This document shows positions 54,879 through 64,000 of a stretch of DNA of 64,000 nt, in pieces (position 1 is the first letter of the stretch; each line of letters opens with the position of its first letter). The notes under the pieces are model-generated. The model had not been told where the DNA came from and searched no databases. It saw nothing but the letters and a program-made list of their open reading frames with translations. A program made the translations under genes and the position numbers. The DNA comes from Pyropia haitanensis. Its lineage: Eukaryota > Rhodophyta > Bangiophyceae > Bangiales > Bangiaceae. The stretch is taken from NCBI GenBank assembly GCA_008729055.1, contig SDUX01000004.1, positions 6,278,559 to 6,342,558 of the forward strand, given 5' to 3'.

Positions 54879-57800
54879 CACACCGACGCGGGCCACGCCA
54901 GAGGGAATGGAGGCTGCGTTGCGCTGGGTCGCTCGTTCCCGCGGCACACGGGCGCGCGAAGAGCCCGCGGCGAGGGGCGTGTGCGCGTGGGGCGTCGGCC
55001 ACAAGTGGCAGCCACCCGTGGAGCCACGAGAAAGGGGTGAGGCGGGGGGCGGGGAACGCGGTGCGCCGGGCACCACCTCCCGCCTCCAGCTCCGTCCCAG
55101 CGGCGGCCGAGCAACAGGCGCGGGGACGCGCGCTCTGTCCCGTCGCCAAGTGGTTTACATTTGAGCCCCCCCACCACCCCCCCTGCCCCCCCCTGCGCAC
55201 GACCGTTGAGGCCACATCCGCACACGGGAGACAGTCGACTGGCGCCGTGGCGGCGAGAGAGCGTGCAGCGGGGCACGCCACGCCGCGGCGAACACGGAGG
55301 CGAAAAACCGGCGCGAGAGACGCAAGGGTGCGGGGGTCCGCCGCCGTCGGGCCGCACACCCGTGCCGACAGCGGCTGTGAGAGGGGGCCCTGGGCCACGG
55401 TATTTGCCGTAAGGATGGGAGGTGGCCAAGTTGGGCCGCGCACGAGCGCGCCACCCCCACCCTGGGGTGCCTTCCCCCGACCCCCCAGCCACACCCCCCC
55501 CCCGTTTGGCGGCCAGCGTGCGTCACTTTGGCCACGCCTGGTGGCGGAGTGGAACGAGGCCGGTGGCGTGGCGAGGACGCGTATGATACCGCATGGCCCC
55601 GCACGTGTAACGGGGCGTGGCAGTGAATTTTTCCACCTCGGTCTCCCCACCCGGTGTGGACTGCGGCGGGGGGGGGCGTACGGAACGGAAGCAGCCGCGG
55701 CTTGGCAAGCCCCCGCTGCACGTGCGCAGGGGAGGGTGGGGTGTTTTGGCCAGAGCGTTCGGAAAGGTGGCGAGCTGCGCAGGCAAAGTCCTGGGTTTCC
55801 GTCAAGCCAAGTCGACCCCTCCCAAGCTGGCGAGCAGTCGGCTGCGGCCGTGCTGGCGCGGTCGGTGGCTGGGGGGGAACGGTGGGTTGATGGTCCTTGA
55901 CCGTCTGCGCCTCGTCGTGCACCGATGGGACAGGTGGTCTCCCGGGATCTGAAGCCGTGCGGGGTGCTGGCAGCGAGCTGCGCGCAGGCCTGACTTTTTT
56001 TCGCTGGCTATCCCCGCCTCTCACCGCCTCTGGCTGTGTCCACTCGGGGCCTTCAACGGCGAGTTCTCCCCACCGACGTTTCGTGCTTGACGTGGGCTGA
56101 GAGTGTGGCATCAGCCGCTCAAGACAGAGAACACGTCCTCCACGGGGCTCTCTTGGTCTGTACTCGTGCAAGTCTCTTTACTGTGTAAACACAGGAAGAG
56201 GGGAAAAAAAAAAACCGGTTGAAGGAACCAGCAAGGCGCGACTTGACGACTGTCGCATTGCAAAAGACGCCGACCAGAAAGCCGGCCAGGGTGGCCAGAC
56301 GATTCAGCCATCCGCCTCGGTCAATGCACGGGAGGTGCAGGCCAGCAGTCGCAGCGTGCCGTGTTTACAGCGTACGACAGCACGACACGGTCTCGCAGGA
56401 AGAAGGGAAGATCTGGCGCTCACAGGACACTGTCTGCGGGCCATGCTGATCGGTAGAGCAAAGAACGAAGAAAGGTCAATTCAATAAATTTATATATAAT
56501 TAATATCATTTAGGTGGCATGAAAGAAGCAAATGACCCCTGCTGAGCTGTGGGCTTTGCGTTTCAGAATTTCTCTTGGCCGTACTCTGAAGGACTCGTCC
56601 GCCCAAACAGACCACAGCGTGACACGCTTCAGTCAGTCGCTCTCGGGTGGTGTGAGGGATGCCCGTTCGCGTGGCTCCTCCCAGCTGATGACTCTCGAGG
56701 CAAAGGAGTAGTAGACAGTCCCGCGTCGTGGCCATCCAAACGTGGTGTCCTGCGGGCACCCCGGTACCCTAAGATTCGCGCATGTACCGGCGCCGCATGC
56801 CTTTACCGGCGGCGCCTGCCTGTACCGGCCTCGTCTCCAGGTAAACGGCAAGGGCCAAGATGGTCTTGGGCACTGCGCTCACGTCAGGTCGCTGCCAATC
56901 TTGGAAGCGCACGGTGCGCAGACACGCCGCCGACTCTCAGCCCGAGATGCTGGCTCTCCGCCTCGGCAGCCAGTCTACTATCAGCACCACCACCAGCTGG
57001 TTCCAATAGCACTCTGCTGACCAGGGTTGGAGAAGGCTGTTGAAGCGAGTCTCGGAGATGAAGGGGAGCGAGCCTCCCCGTTGCCCTCACACTCGCTGCT
57101 GCACCACCCAGGTGCGCGCCTGTGGGGGGGGGATGGCCGCTCGCCTGGCGCTTGCGCCACCGGCCTGGTGCCGGCCGGCGGAACGCCACATTGTGGACTG
57201 GGGGCTGACGGCGAGCACGCTTAGACGGGTGGCTGTCACCACTGGCGGTGGTCGACGAGTGGGCACCTCGGGCCAAATTCAGGCGGCCAGCAGCAGCCAA
57301 TGGATGCACCAATCGAGCCATTTCAGCCCAAGATCGGGGCGGAGCGGCAACGAAGGCTGTGACGAGGCGGCTGCGTGGGAGGGGGCGGAGGGGGAGGCGG
57401 GGGAGGAGATGAACTAGCTGGTGGGAGACTGACAGAGGTGCAGCTGCTCCCGGTGGCGGCGTTCGTTCTCGCCACGTCAGGCCCACAGGCCGCCTTGCTC
57501 ACTAGCGGCGGCGGCGTTGGCACGCTCGACGCTGTTTGGGGCACACGGCGCAGCGTTCTCCGTGCCCACTGTGGCTGGCGCTGGCAGGGTGGCCGGTCGA
57601 CACGCGCGCGCGGATGGCGTGACGTCAACCTATGGGGACGTTCAACCTGTGGGTGGCGAGCGTGTGGTTTAGACATGCAAGGCTGTCATGCAGCGCGCCT
57701 GGGGTCGCGGGGGGTGCCGACAGCCACACAAGGCTCATGGAGACGAGTCGTCAAGGGGAGGGGGGGTCTCGCAGGGGAGACTCCCCGCCTGGTGTGTGGC

Positions 57801-58080
57801 GCTTGGGACGGGCTCGCCGGCCCCCCGTCCAAGCTGTTCCAACACCCTGCAACGGGGAGGTTATGGGTATTGGGCGGCAGCACTTTTCAGCCACCGTGGG
57901 AAACGGAACAAACTCCACTGCAATCGCCGCGTCCCAGTCCCCGCGGCCGTGGGCCGGGCCGGCGCCCCACGGGCGGAATCAAGTCGTGAGCCGTGGCCCG
58001 TCCGGCCCGTAGATCACGCCCCTGCGTGGCTGTGCGACGAGGCGGAGAGTCTCGGTGGCGGGGCGCCCAACGTGGCAGCG

Positions 58081-58147
58081 GTGCGTCCCATGCGGCGGTG
58101 CGTCCCATGCGGCGGTGCGTCCCACGCGGTGGTGCGTCCCACGCGTC
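58081..58147 (+). repeat. 17-bp tandem repeat, about 4 copies
   Basis: Unit GTGCGTCCCATGCGGCG. The first two copies are identical; the third and partial fourth carry ACGCG variants. Confidence 0.93.
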
Positions 58148-58720
58148 CCTACAGCTGCCCTGATGCGTCGTCCATAGGGGTACCGCGCGGTGGTGAGCCC
58201 CACCGCCGGGACGAGGGAGCGAGGATGCCCTCCAGAAAGAGCTTGGGGGGGGGAAGGGTGAGCCCCCCTTCGCTCGTTCTCTTGGTATGGTTCTTGGGGG
58301 GTTGGGTTCTCCCCTGTGGGTGTACGAGTGCGCGTCTTTGTCCATGGAGTGATGACTGTCGCCGCTGGCGGGGCGCTCTTGGGCTGTGGGCAGCCATGGT
58401 GTCACCTCTCCATGTGGAACCTCCAAAATGGGTGACCTCTCCATGGCAATGTGCAGTGGGGCCGCCCCTTGCTTCTGCCCGCTCGCTTGGCGGGCCGGGG
58501 TCTAGGCAGCGGTCACATGCCCCGCAACTCGCCCTCCCCCGTCCCCTCTCTACTTCCGTCACCCCCGGTTGCTACTCCTCCCTCTCCTCCCCCCACCCCC
58601 GTGCAAACTCCTCCTCGCCCCCGGCTGGTACCCTTCCCCCACCGTCCCCCCCCACCACTGTCGACGCCCTCTCCTCTCACCTCAACCCGACCCATCATCC
58701 CGCCCTGCCAAACTGACGCC

Positions 58721-60610
58721 ATGGCCGCTCCCCCCCACCTCTCTTGTCCGCCACGGCGACGTCGGCGGCGGCAGCACCTCCTGGTGTCCTCTGTGGTCGC
58801 TTCCGCCGCCTCGGCGGCTGCCATCCTTGTCGCCCTCGCTGGCCTCCCCCCCCCCGCCAATGCCGACAGCACGACCATCTACACGCGGCCCGGCGTCGGA
58901 GGCGCCCCCCCCACCTGCGCGCTCCCATCGGTGAAGCGAGCGGCGGGCGTGGCGTCCACCTGCCCCGGCGACCGGTCCACGGCCAGCGGCTCGCCCTTTC
59001 TTGTCCCGCCCGCCGCCGCGGCAGCCGCCGCCGCCCTCGGGTACGAGCACGAGGAGCTCTACACGCCCGGCGGGCTCCCGCCGGTCCACGTTGGCGACAC
59101 CCTCGGCGACGGCAACTACACGGTGGTGGCCAAGCTCGGCTACGGCTCCTTCTCCACCGTCTGGGCGGCCGACCACGTCGCGACGGGGCGGCGGGTGGCG
59201 ATCAAGCTGTGGCGGTCCACGGGGTGGACGACCGACATGGCCGACGAGGAGCATGGGTACCTCAAGGAGCTCGCCGCGGTGGACCCCACCGCCGCGTTCC
59301 CCGTCATGCGGCTGCTCGACAGCTTTGTGCACCCGTCGGCGCACGGCCGCCACCAGGCGGTGGTGCTCGAGCTGATGGGCGTCAGCCTGCGCGTCGCGCT
59401 GCACGCCTACCTCCACCGGCCGGGAGCGTCGCGGCGGCGGGGCGCGCCGGTGCGCGTCATCACCACCGTCGTGCGGCAGCTGCTGGAGGGGCTGTCGCTC
59501 GCGCACCACCACCGGCTGCTGCACACGGACCTCAAGCTCGAAAACGTGGCGCTGCGGCTGCCGTCGGCTGCCGAGGCGGCCGCCGCTGCCGCCGCTGCTG
59601 CCGGCACGGGCGGCGATGGCGGTGCTGGCAGGGACGGCGGCGGCGGCGGTGGCGGCACTGCCGCCACCGACGTTGACGCCGAGGTCGCGGCGTTTTGGTC
59701 GCCCGGCGGCGTCGCGCACTCGCCCGCCGGCCGCATCGCGATCATTGACTGGGGCAACACGGAGCGCCTCAACGACGACTACATCCTGCCCTACGCGTAC
59801 CAGCTGCAGACGGAGAGCTACCGCTCGCCCGAGACGATTGCCGGGATTGGCGCATCGCCGGGCAGCGACCTCTGGTCGGTCGGGTGCATGGTGTGGGACC
59901 TGGCCGTCGGGCGGCGGCTGTTCAAGCCCGACTGGAAGGCGCCCTGGGGGGGGGCCATAGACCACCTGGCGCTCATGGCCGACGTCCTCGGCACGCCCGA
60001 CCGCACCTTCCCGCCGTGGTTCCTCACCACCGGCGCGCACGCGGTGGCGCTGTTTGAGCCGCCCCCCGGCGGCGCGCCCATAGTCCCGGCGGCGGCCGGC
60101 GGCAACGCCAGCGCCGCCGCCGACGCCGCCGCCGCGGCGGCCGCGGCCGCGACGCCCCGCCCCTACTACGAAGTGCCGTGGGCGTCGTTGCCCCCCCCCC
60201 GGCTGCGGGGCATTGACAGCCACGCGCACACGAGCCTCGCCGCGCTCCTCGCCGACGCGACCGACTACCACCCGGCGGTGCGCGCGTCGCTGGTCGACTT
60301 CCTCACCGCCGCGCTCGACTTGGACCCCAACGCGCGGCCGCCCGCGGCGGTGCTGCTGAACCACGAGTTCCTCACCCGCCCGTGGACGGACGAGGAGGTG
60401 GGGCCGTGGCCGCCGCCGTCGCCAGCGTCGTCGCCGGCGCCATCGTTGCCGCGGCCGACGCCGCTGCCCGCGTCGACGTGGCGGGGGTGGCACGTGGAGG
60501 GGGCGGCCGGCGGCGGCGGCGGCGGCGGTGGCGCGGCGCCGTCGCTCACCGCACCGGGCGTTGACGGCGGGGGGGTCGCCGCCGCGGCGGAGGCCGTAAC
60601 GGGGCGATAG
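58721..60610 (+). CDS. SRPK-type protein kinase with N-terminal signal-like sequence
   Basis: 629 residues from ATG 58721 (MAAPPHLSCPPRRRRRRQHL). The Arg-rich n-region and long hydrophobic core (VASAASAAAILVALAGL) end in PANA/DS, an Ala-x-Ala-type cleavage site. The kinase domain is intact: LGYGSFSTVWAA, RRVAIKLWR, LLHTDLKLENVAL (HTD-x-K-x-EN as in SRPKs), IAIIDWGNTERL (DWGN where SRPKs have DLGN), QTESYRSPETIAG, GSDLWSVGCMVWDLAVGRRL, DHLALMADVLGTP and LDPNARPPAAVLLNHEFL. An Ala/Gly-rich spacer of about 60 residues sits between the HTD and DWG motifs, exactly where SRPKs carry theirs. SRPKs normally phosphorylate RS domains in cytosol and nucleus, so a secretory or organelle leader is odd. 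No frame break despite a 10-C run (60191-60200). Stop TAG at 60608-60610. Confidence 0.9.
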   Translation: MAAPPHLSCPPRRRRRRQHLLVSSVVASAASAAAILVALAGLPPPANADSTTIYTRPGVGGAPPTCALPSVKRAAGVASTCPGDRSTASGSPFLVPPAAAAAAAALGYEHEELYTPGGLPPVHVGDTLGDGNYTVVAKLGYGSFSTVWAADHVATGRRVAIKLWRSTGWTTDMADEEHGYLKELAAVDPTAAFPVMRLLDSFVHPSAHGRHQAVVLELMGVSLRVALHAYLHRPGASRRRGAPVRVITTVVRQLLEGLSLAHHHRLLHTDLKLENVALRLPSAAEAAAAAAAAAGTGGDGGAGRDGGGGGGGTAATDVDAEVAAFWSPGGVAHSPAGRIAIIDWGNTERLNDDYILPYAYQLQTESYRSPETIAGIGASPGSDLWSVGCMVWDLAVGRRLFKPDWKAPWGGAIDHLALMADVLGTPDRTFPPWFLTTGAHAVALFEPPPGGAPIVPAAAGGNASAAADAAAAAAAAATPRPYYEVPWASLPPPRLRGIDSHAHTSLAALLADATDYHPAVRASLVDFLTAALDLDPNARPPAAVLLNHEFLTRPWTDEEVGPWPPPSPASSPAPSLPRPTPLPASTWRGWHVEGAAGGGGGGGGAAPSLTAPGVDGGGVAAAAEAVTGR

Positions 60611-61845
60611 GTCGGGGGGAGGGAAGCGGCCGTGGGGGGGGGGGGGAGCGCGGACGGAGCGGGGCGGCTCGGCAGTGGGCGGGACTGCCTGACCGCCGCC
60701 CATGTGTCACAATACAGGCGCTTGGTCTTTTGAGAAGACCGTGTGTGGCAGAGGGAAGACACTCGAAGCAAGACAGGAGAGGAGGGGGGGGGGGGAAGGG
60801 GGATAGCCAAACCCCAACGGCGTGGCGGTGCGCCTGTCCGAGGCGCGCCGGGCTCGCCCCAGCAGGGGCGGGGTGCGCCGCCCCCCCCGGCCAGGGGCAA
60901 CAGCGCCGCCCGCGGCGCACGGTCGCGGCCTGCGGGGGCGGCGGCGCCACCGCGGGCGCCCCCGCAGGCGGGAGACGTGGGCCCGCCGCCCCCCGGGAGG
61001 GATCCGCCGGCGGATTGGCTGCGCCGCTCGCTGCAGGGTCCGCAGGGCGGGCGGCGGCGGCGGGCGGCGGCGGCGGCTCGGGGGAAGGAAAGGGGGGGGG
61101 TGAGCGGGGGGGGTGGGGGGGGGAGGGAAAGCGGCGGGATGGTGGGCGGGGGGGGGGGGGGTGAGGGTTTGATAACAGGGGAGTGAGATATCGAATCGTC
61201 GATGAGTTATCGAATCGCCGATAGTGCTACACAACCTCTCGGGGAGGTCAGATCAAGTAAGATCAAACGCCCCCCCTCCTAATTGACGTTGCCCTAACTC
61301 GTCAAATACACTCGCACGTGGCCAACTTGTGGACACGTGTCTACTATGTACGGCCAAATCCTTTGCTAATATGGACTTGAATCAGCTGGTCCCCTGACGC
61401 TTAGAGGCCAGATCCCAGGGGACCAGGGGGGGGGCCGATTCCAGGCAATCCAGGGGGGGGGGTGGTCCCCTCAGGCCGAGTGGATACTGCTTCCAGAGGT
61501 CCAGGCGAATACGCCGTATTCGCGAAACCGAAGCCGAACCGAATCGCCCCCCCGTGAACCCTGGCTCACCTACCCAACACAAAATTCAGGAAGCAGCCAT
61601 AGCGCACCGGAGCGACCGCGGCAGGTCAGGTCCAGCTCGAACGGGTTGCACACCGGTGGACCACGTGGCAAAGGGGCCAGGCGGGTGACGCTGCGGGGCC
61701 CGTCGGGCTCCTGGCCTTGGCGACAGCGCAACCGTCGCGCAGCGCGCACCCAACCCCCCCCCCCGCCCCCCCCCCCCGCCCTCCCCCTTTCCCCCTTCCC
61801 TCCCTCCCTCCCGCCCCTGTCTGTCCCTCTTGTTCCAACGGAACG
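60611..61845. other. Intergenic region with second dispersed-repeat copy
   Basis: 1.2 kb. 60611-61036 is GC-rich. It is followed by repeat copy 2, then AT-richer DNA (61180-61380), a small inverted repeat (CTGGTCCCCT at 61385 with AGGGGACCAG at 61419), and the palindrome GCGAATACGCCGTATTCGC at about 61504. 61750-61840 is the pyrimidine-rich leader of the elongin C gene. Confidence 0.45.
61037..61226 (+). repeat. Dispersed repeat, copy 2
   Basis: Matches 49726-49857 in order: GGTCCGCAGGGCG, GGC repeats with GGCTCGGGGG, a long G-rich stretch, then GATAT/GTTAT-CGAATCG-type motifs ending ATCGCCGATAGTG. The ATCGAATCG(T/C)CGAT motif is doubled here. Confidence 0.8.
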
Positions 61846-62187
61846 ATGGAGCCAGACGACGCCCGCTCGCCCGCCGAAGCCGCCGCCGCCGCCAGGGCAA
61901 GAGCCGCCGCCGCGGCGGCGGGCGGCGCGTCGACGGCCGCCGCCGCCGCGCCGCCGCCGCGGCCGTCGCTGCCGCCGCCGTCGCCCCAGCCCGCTGCAAG
62001 TGGTGGCGGTGGTGGTGGCGGTGGTGGTGGTGGTGGCGGTGGTGACGGCGGTGGCGGTGACGGTGTCGGGGCTAGTGGCGGTGCGGCTGCCGGCGGGGGT
62101 GGCCGCCGCGGTGGCGGCGGCGGCGGCCGCGACGGCGGCGGCGGCGACGGCGGCGGCGACGGCGGCGGTGGTCGTGACGGCGGCGGC

Positions 62188-62221
<34 letters not shown>

Positions 62222-62252
62222 ACGGCGGCGGTAGTCGTGACGGCGGCGGCGG

Positions 62253-62290
<38 letters not shown>

Positions 62291-63035
62291 GCGGCGGCCG
62301 CAAGGCGGCGCCCACCCCCGCCGGCTGGGTGGTCCCCGACGACTACGTGCTGCTCGTGTCGGCCGACGGGTGGGAGTACCTCGTCGAGACGCCCGTCGCG
62401 TGCATGTCGTCGGTGCTGGCGGCGACGCTGGCGAGTGCGTTTTGTCGTACTTTTTTGGGGGGGGGCGGGGGGCGGGGGGGGGGGGGGGGGCGGACAAGGC
62501 GGGGGGGGGGCGCGTTGGGGGGCGGGTTCGGGGAAGGGGGGGTGGGGGTGTGGACGCTCGCTGTCGACGCGCGCGCGGGCTGGGCGGCCGCCGCGGCGGT
62601 GGCGTGTGGCGGCGGCGCCCCCCAGCGGCCACCGCCCGCCGCCCTATCCACCCGCCCCACACACACGACTGACGCTCCGTGCCTCTGGCGTTGTGTCTGC
62701 GCGCGCGCGGTCGGTGACGCGCCCCCCCCTCCCCCCCCCCTCCTCTCTTGCGCGTGGCGCGGCCGTGCCCTCCCCCGCTGCCCCCGCCGCCCACGCGGCT
62801 ACGGCGGCCGCCACGCCCGCCTTTCCCTCCCCCCCCCCCAGGCGGCTTCCTCGAGTCCGCCACCCGCCGCATCGCGCTGCCCGACATGCGCGGGCGGCTG
62901 CTCGACCGGGTCGTCGCGTACCTCTACTACGCGCGCCGCTGGCGGGGGCACCCGCGCGCCGCGCGGCCGCCGTTTGAGGTGCCGCCGCGGCTGTCGCTGG
63001 AGCTGCTCATGGCCGCCGTGTACCTCAACGTGTGA
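61846..63035 (+). CDS. ELOC: Elongin C with long Gly-rich N-terminal extension (join 61846..62434, 62842..63035)
   Basis: 260 residues. Exon 1 starts at ATG 61846 (MEPDDARSPAEAAAAARARA) and encodes about 150 residues dominated by glycine (GGGGGGGGGDGGGGDG, GRDGGGGDGGGDGGGG). It then gives the start of a SKP1/BTB-type fold: PDDYVLLVSADGWEYLVETP, ACMSSVLAATLAS. The intron 62435-62841 (407 bp) begins GTGCGT, ends CCCCCCCCAG and splits a Ser codon. Exon 2 continues GFLESATRRIALPDMRGRLL, DRVVAYLYYARRW, and ends PPRLSLELLMAAVYLNV, the classic elongin C terminus (ELLMAANFLDC in animals). Elongin C is normally about 110 residues and bridges BC-box receptors and elongin B to CUL2/CUL5. The glycine extension is unusual. 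The tract is in frame throughout, so it may be translated, but a downstream start cannot be excluded: no Met precedes the domain until MSSVL. Confidence 0.9.
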
Positions 63036-64000
63036 TGTGGGGGGGTGCTCGGGCCCTGGTAGGGGGGGTGGGGGGTGGGGGGTTGGTGGGGGGGTGATGG
63101 CGATGGGTGTGAGGCGCCGGCGGTGGGAGGTGGGGGGGGGTCGCATCCGGGTCGGGGGGAAGGGGGCGGCGGCGCGCGCGACAACTGCAGGCGGGGGCAG
63201 CTGGATGGGAGAGAGGGGATGAGACGAGCGAGGGGGGGGGCACGAGCGGTATGGGGGACGCGCGTCGCCGCGATGACCTCGGCCGCACCGGCCGGCCTGC
63301 CAGCGCCGTGCCGCTGGTGTGGCGCGTCTCCTTTGCCTGCCCGCCCCCTCCTCTTCTCCACCCTTTGCAACGGAGCGGTGTCGCCGCTGTTCCCGTGCGA
63401 GCCGCCCCGGCGGGAGCGCCTATGGTGGCGCCGCAGCCGTCGCGCCCGTGTGCCGGGACGCCGGGCGTGACGGGCGGCCGAGCAAGCGCGTGGGGGCGGG
63501 GGGGGGGGGGGGGGGGGCGGGCACCCGCCGCCACCCCCACCGCCCGCGGCGACTGGCTGGCCGGTCGGCAGCGCCGCGCTGCGCCACACGCTGTGCCGGG
63601 AGGCGGCCGACCGACGGGCAGCGGGACGGGAGCGGGCGGTCTCTGTCGCGGGAGGGCGGGGCGGCCGTGTGCGACGGCGCGCCGCAACGTTGCGTGCGGC
63701 TGTCCCTCTGGCGCCTGCGCTCCTCTCCCGTTTTGACCCCGCACGGGTGGTCGCGCCCGGCGGGGCACGCGGCTGCGTGCACCGTGGGGGTGGCGGCGGC
63801 GGGCGGGGAGCGCGGCGCCCAGGGGCGGGTGAAGCGGGCGGACGCCCGCCGCCGGCGGCCGCGCCGCCCGCCCCCGCGCGGCGCGCGCTCCTCCCCACTC
63901 CCCGCAGCGACAGGCTGGCAAGCCGCGCCTGGCGCGGTCGAGGAGCCCGCGGCGGGCCCGTCCGCGGAATGGGGGCGCGTTGTTCCTTCTGGTCTCTTCC
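63036..64000. other. Intergenic region to window end
   Basis: 965 bp of GC-rich sequence with G-runs (63052-63100, 63497-63517). Open frames occur on both strands but no recognisable product. The first ~200 bp is probably the elongin C 3' UTR. Confidence 0.45.

Larger units (their letters stand above)
53244..58720. other. Large intergenic region, no gene recognised
   Basis: 5.5 kb. Open frames of 300-400 codons occur on both strands (53818-56171) but show no domain, no consistent strand and low-complexity Arg/Pro/Gly composition. 55980-57000 is less GC-rich, with an AT-rich core at about 56470-56525 (AATAAATTTATATATAATTA) and short direct repeats around TACCGGCGGCGCC (56775-56830). The pyrimidine-rich 58510-58720 is probably the SRPK-like gene's leader. 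No RNA gene was recognised. Confidence 0.45.

Noticed and set aside
1..64000. High-GC actinobacterial origin
   Set aside because: GT-AG introns, eIF3c, SRRM2, SRPK, elongin C and NAE1 are eukaryotic; no operons or Shine-Dalgarno spacing.
1..64000. tRNA or rRNA genes
   Set aside because: No cloverleaf with a GGTTCGA-type T-loop and no rRNA-like conserved block was seen by eye; a covariance-model scan would be decisive.

Overview
This window is a very GC-rich nuclear segment from a photosynthetic eukaryote. It is most likely a bangiophyte red alga of the Porphyra/Pyropia type; this assignment is inference. The evidence is eukaryote-only genes (PPME1, NAE1, an SRRM2/Cwc21 homologue, eIF3c, CDC123, elongin C, an SRPK-like kinase, a bZIP factor), probable plastid proteins (a DUF1995/LPA3-like protein and a tentative fibrillin-like protein), few and short GT-AG introns, and a Golgi-type sulfotransferase of the kind expected in an alga that makes sulfated galactans. 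Intergenic DNA is full of GGC/GCC repeats and long C or G homopolymers. Open frames therefore appear on all six frames almost everywhere, and most of them are not genes.

Layout, left to right. 1-1571 (-): protein phosphatase methylesterase, running off the left edge. 5538-6692 (-): secreted cysteine-rich protein. 9145-11441 (-): NEDD8-activating enzyme regulatory subunit. 12684-15883 (+): Ala/Pro/Thr/Ser-rich single-pass membrane protein. 16372-20525 (-): Cwc21-domain plus RS-domain splicing protein. 21218-22662 (+): DUF1995 plastid protein. 23103-25842 (-): PH-domain protein with a kinase fold that lacks key catalytic residues. 25.8-33.3 kb: gene-poor, repeat-rich DNA. 33337-34995 (+): type II membrane sulfotransferase-like protein. 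35474-41218: candidate transposable element with inverted ends and a 9-bp flanking direct repeat, holding a large imperfect hairpin and two GC minisatellite blocks. 41470-44861 (+): eIF3c, one intron. 45128-46477 (-): CDC123. 47156-48475 (-): plastid-targeted, tentatively fibrillin-like protein. 49.5-50.4 kb: dispersed repeat. 50981-53243 (-): bZIP factor, two introns. 53.2-58.7 kb: nothing recognised. 58721-60610 (+): SRPK-type kinase with a signal-like leader. 61.0-61.6 kb: second copy of the dispersed repeat. 61846-63035 (+): elongin C with a long glycine-rich N-terminus, one intron.

Functional themes: translation initiation (eIF3c and the eIF2-assembly factor CDC123, convergent neighbours), cullin-RING ubiquitination (NAE1, elongin C), splicing (SRRM2/Cwc21 and an SRPK relative), PP2A control (PPME1) and plastid or cell-wall biology. 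Co-location in a eukaryote does not imply co-regulation.

A systematic oddity: seven conserved genes change reading frame at C/G runs, ten breaks in all. Span arithmetic fits one missing base per break (for the three breaks in CDC123 it shows only that all three have the same sign). This most likely reflects homopolymer undercalling in the assembly rather than ten real mutations.
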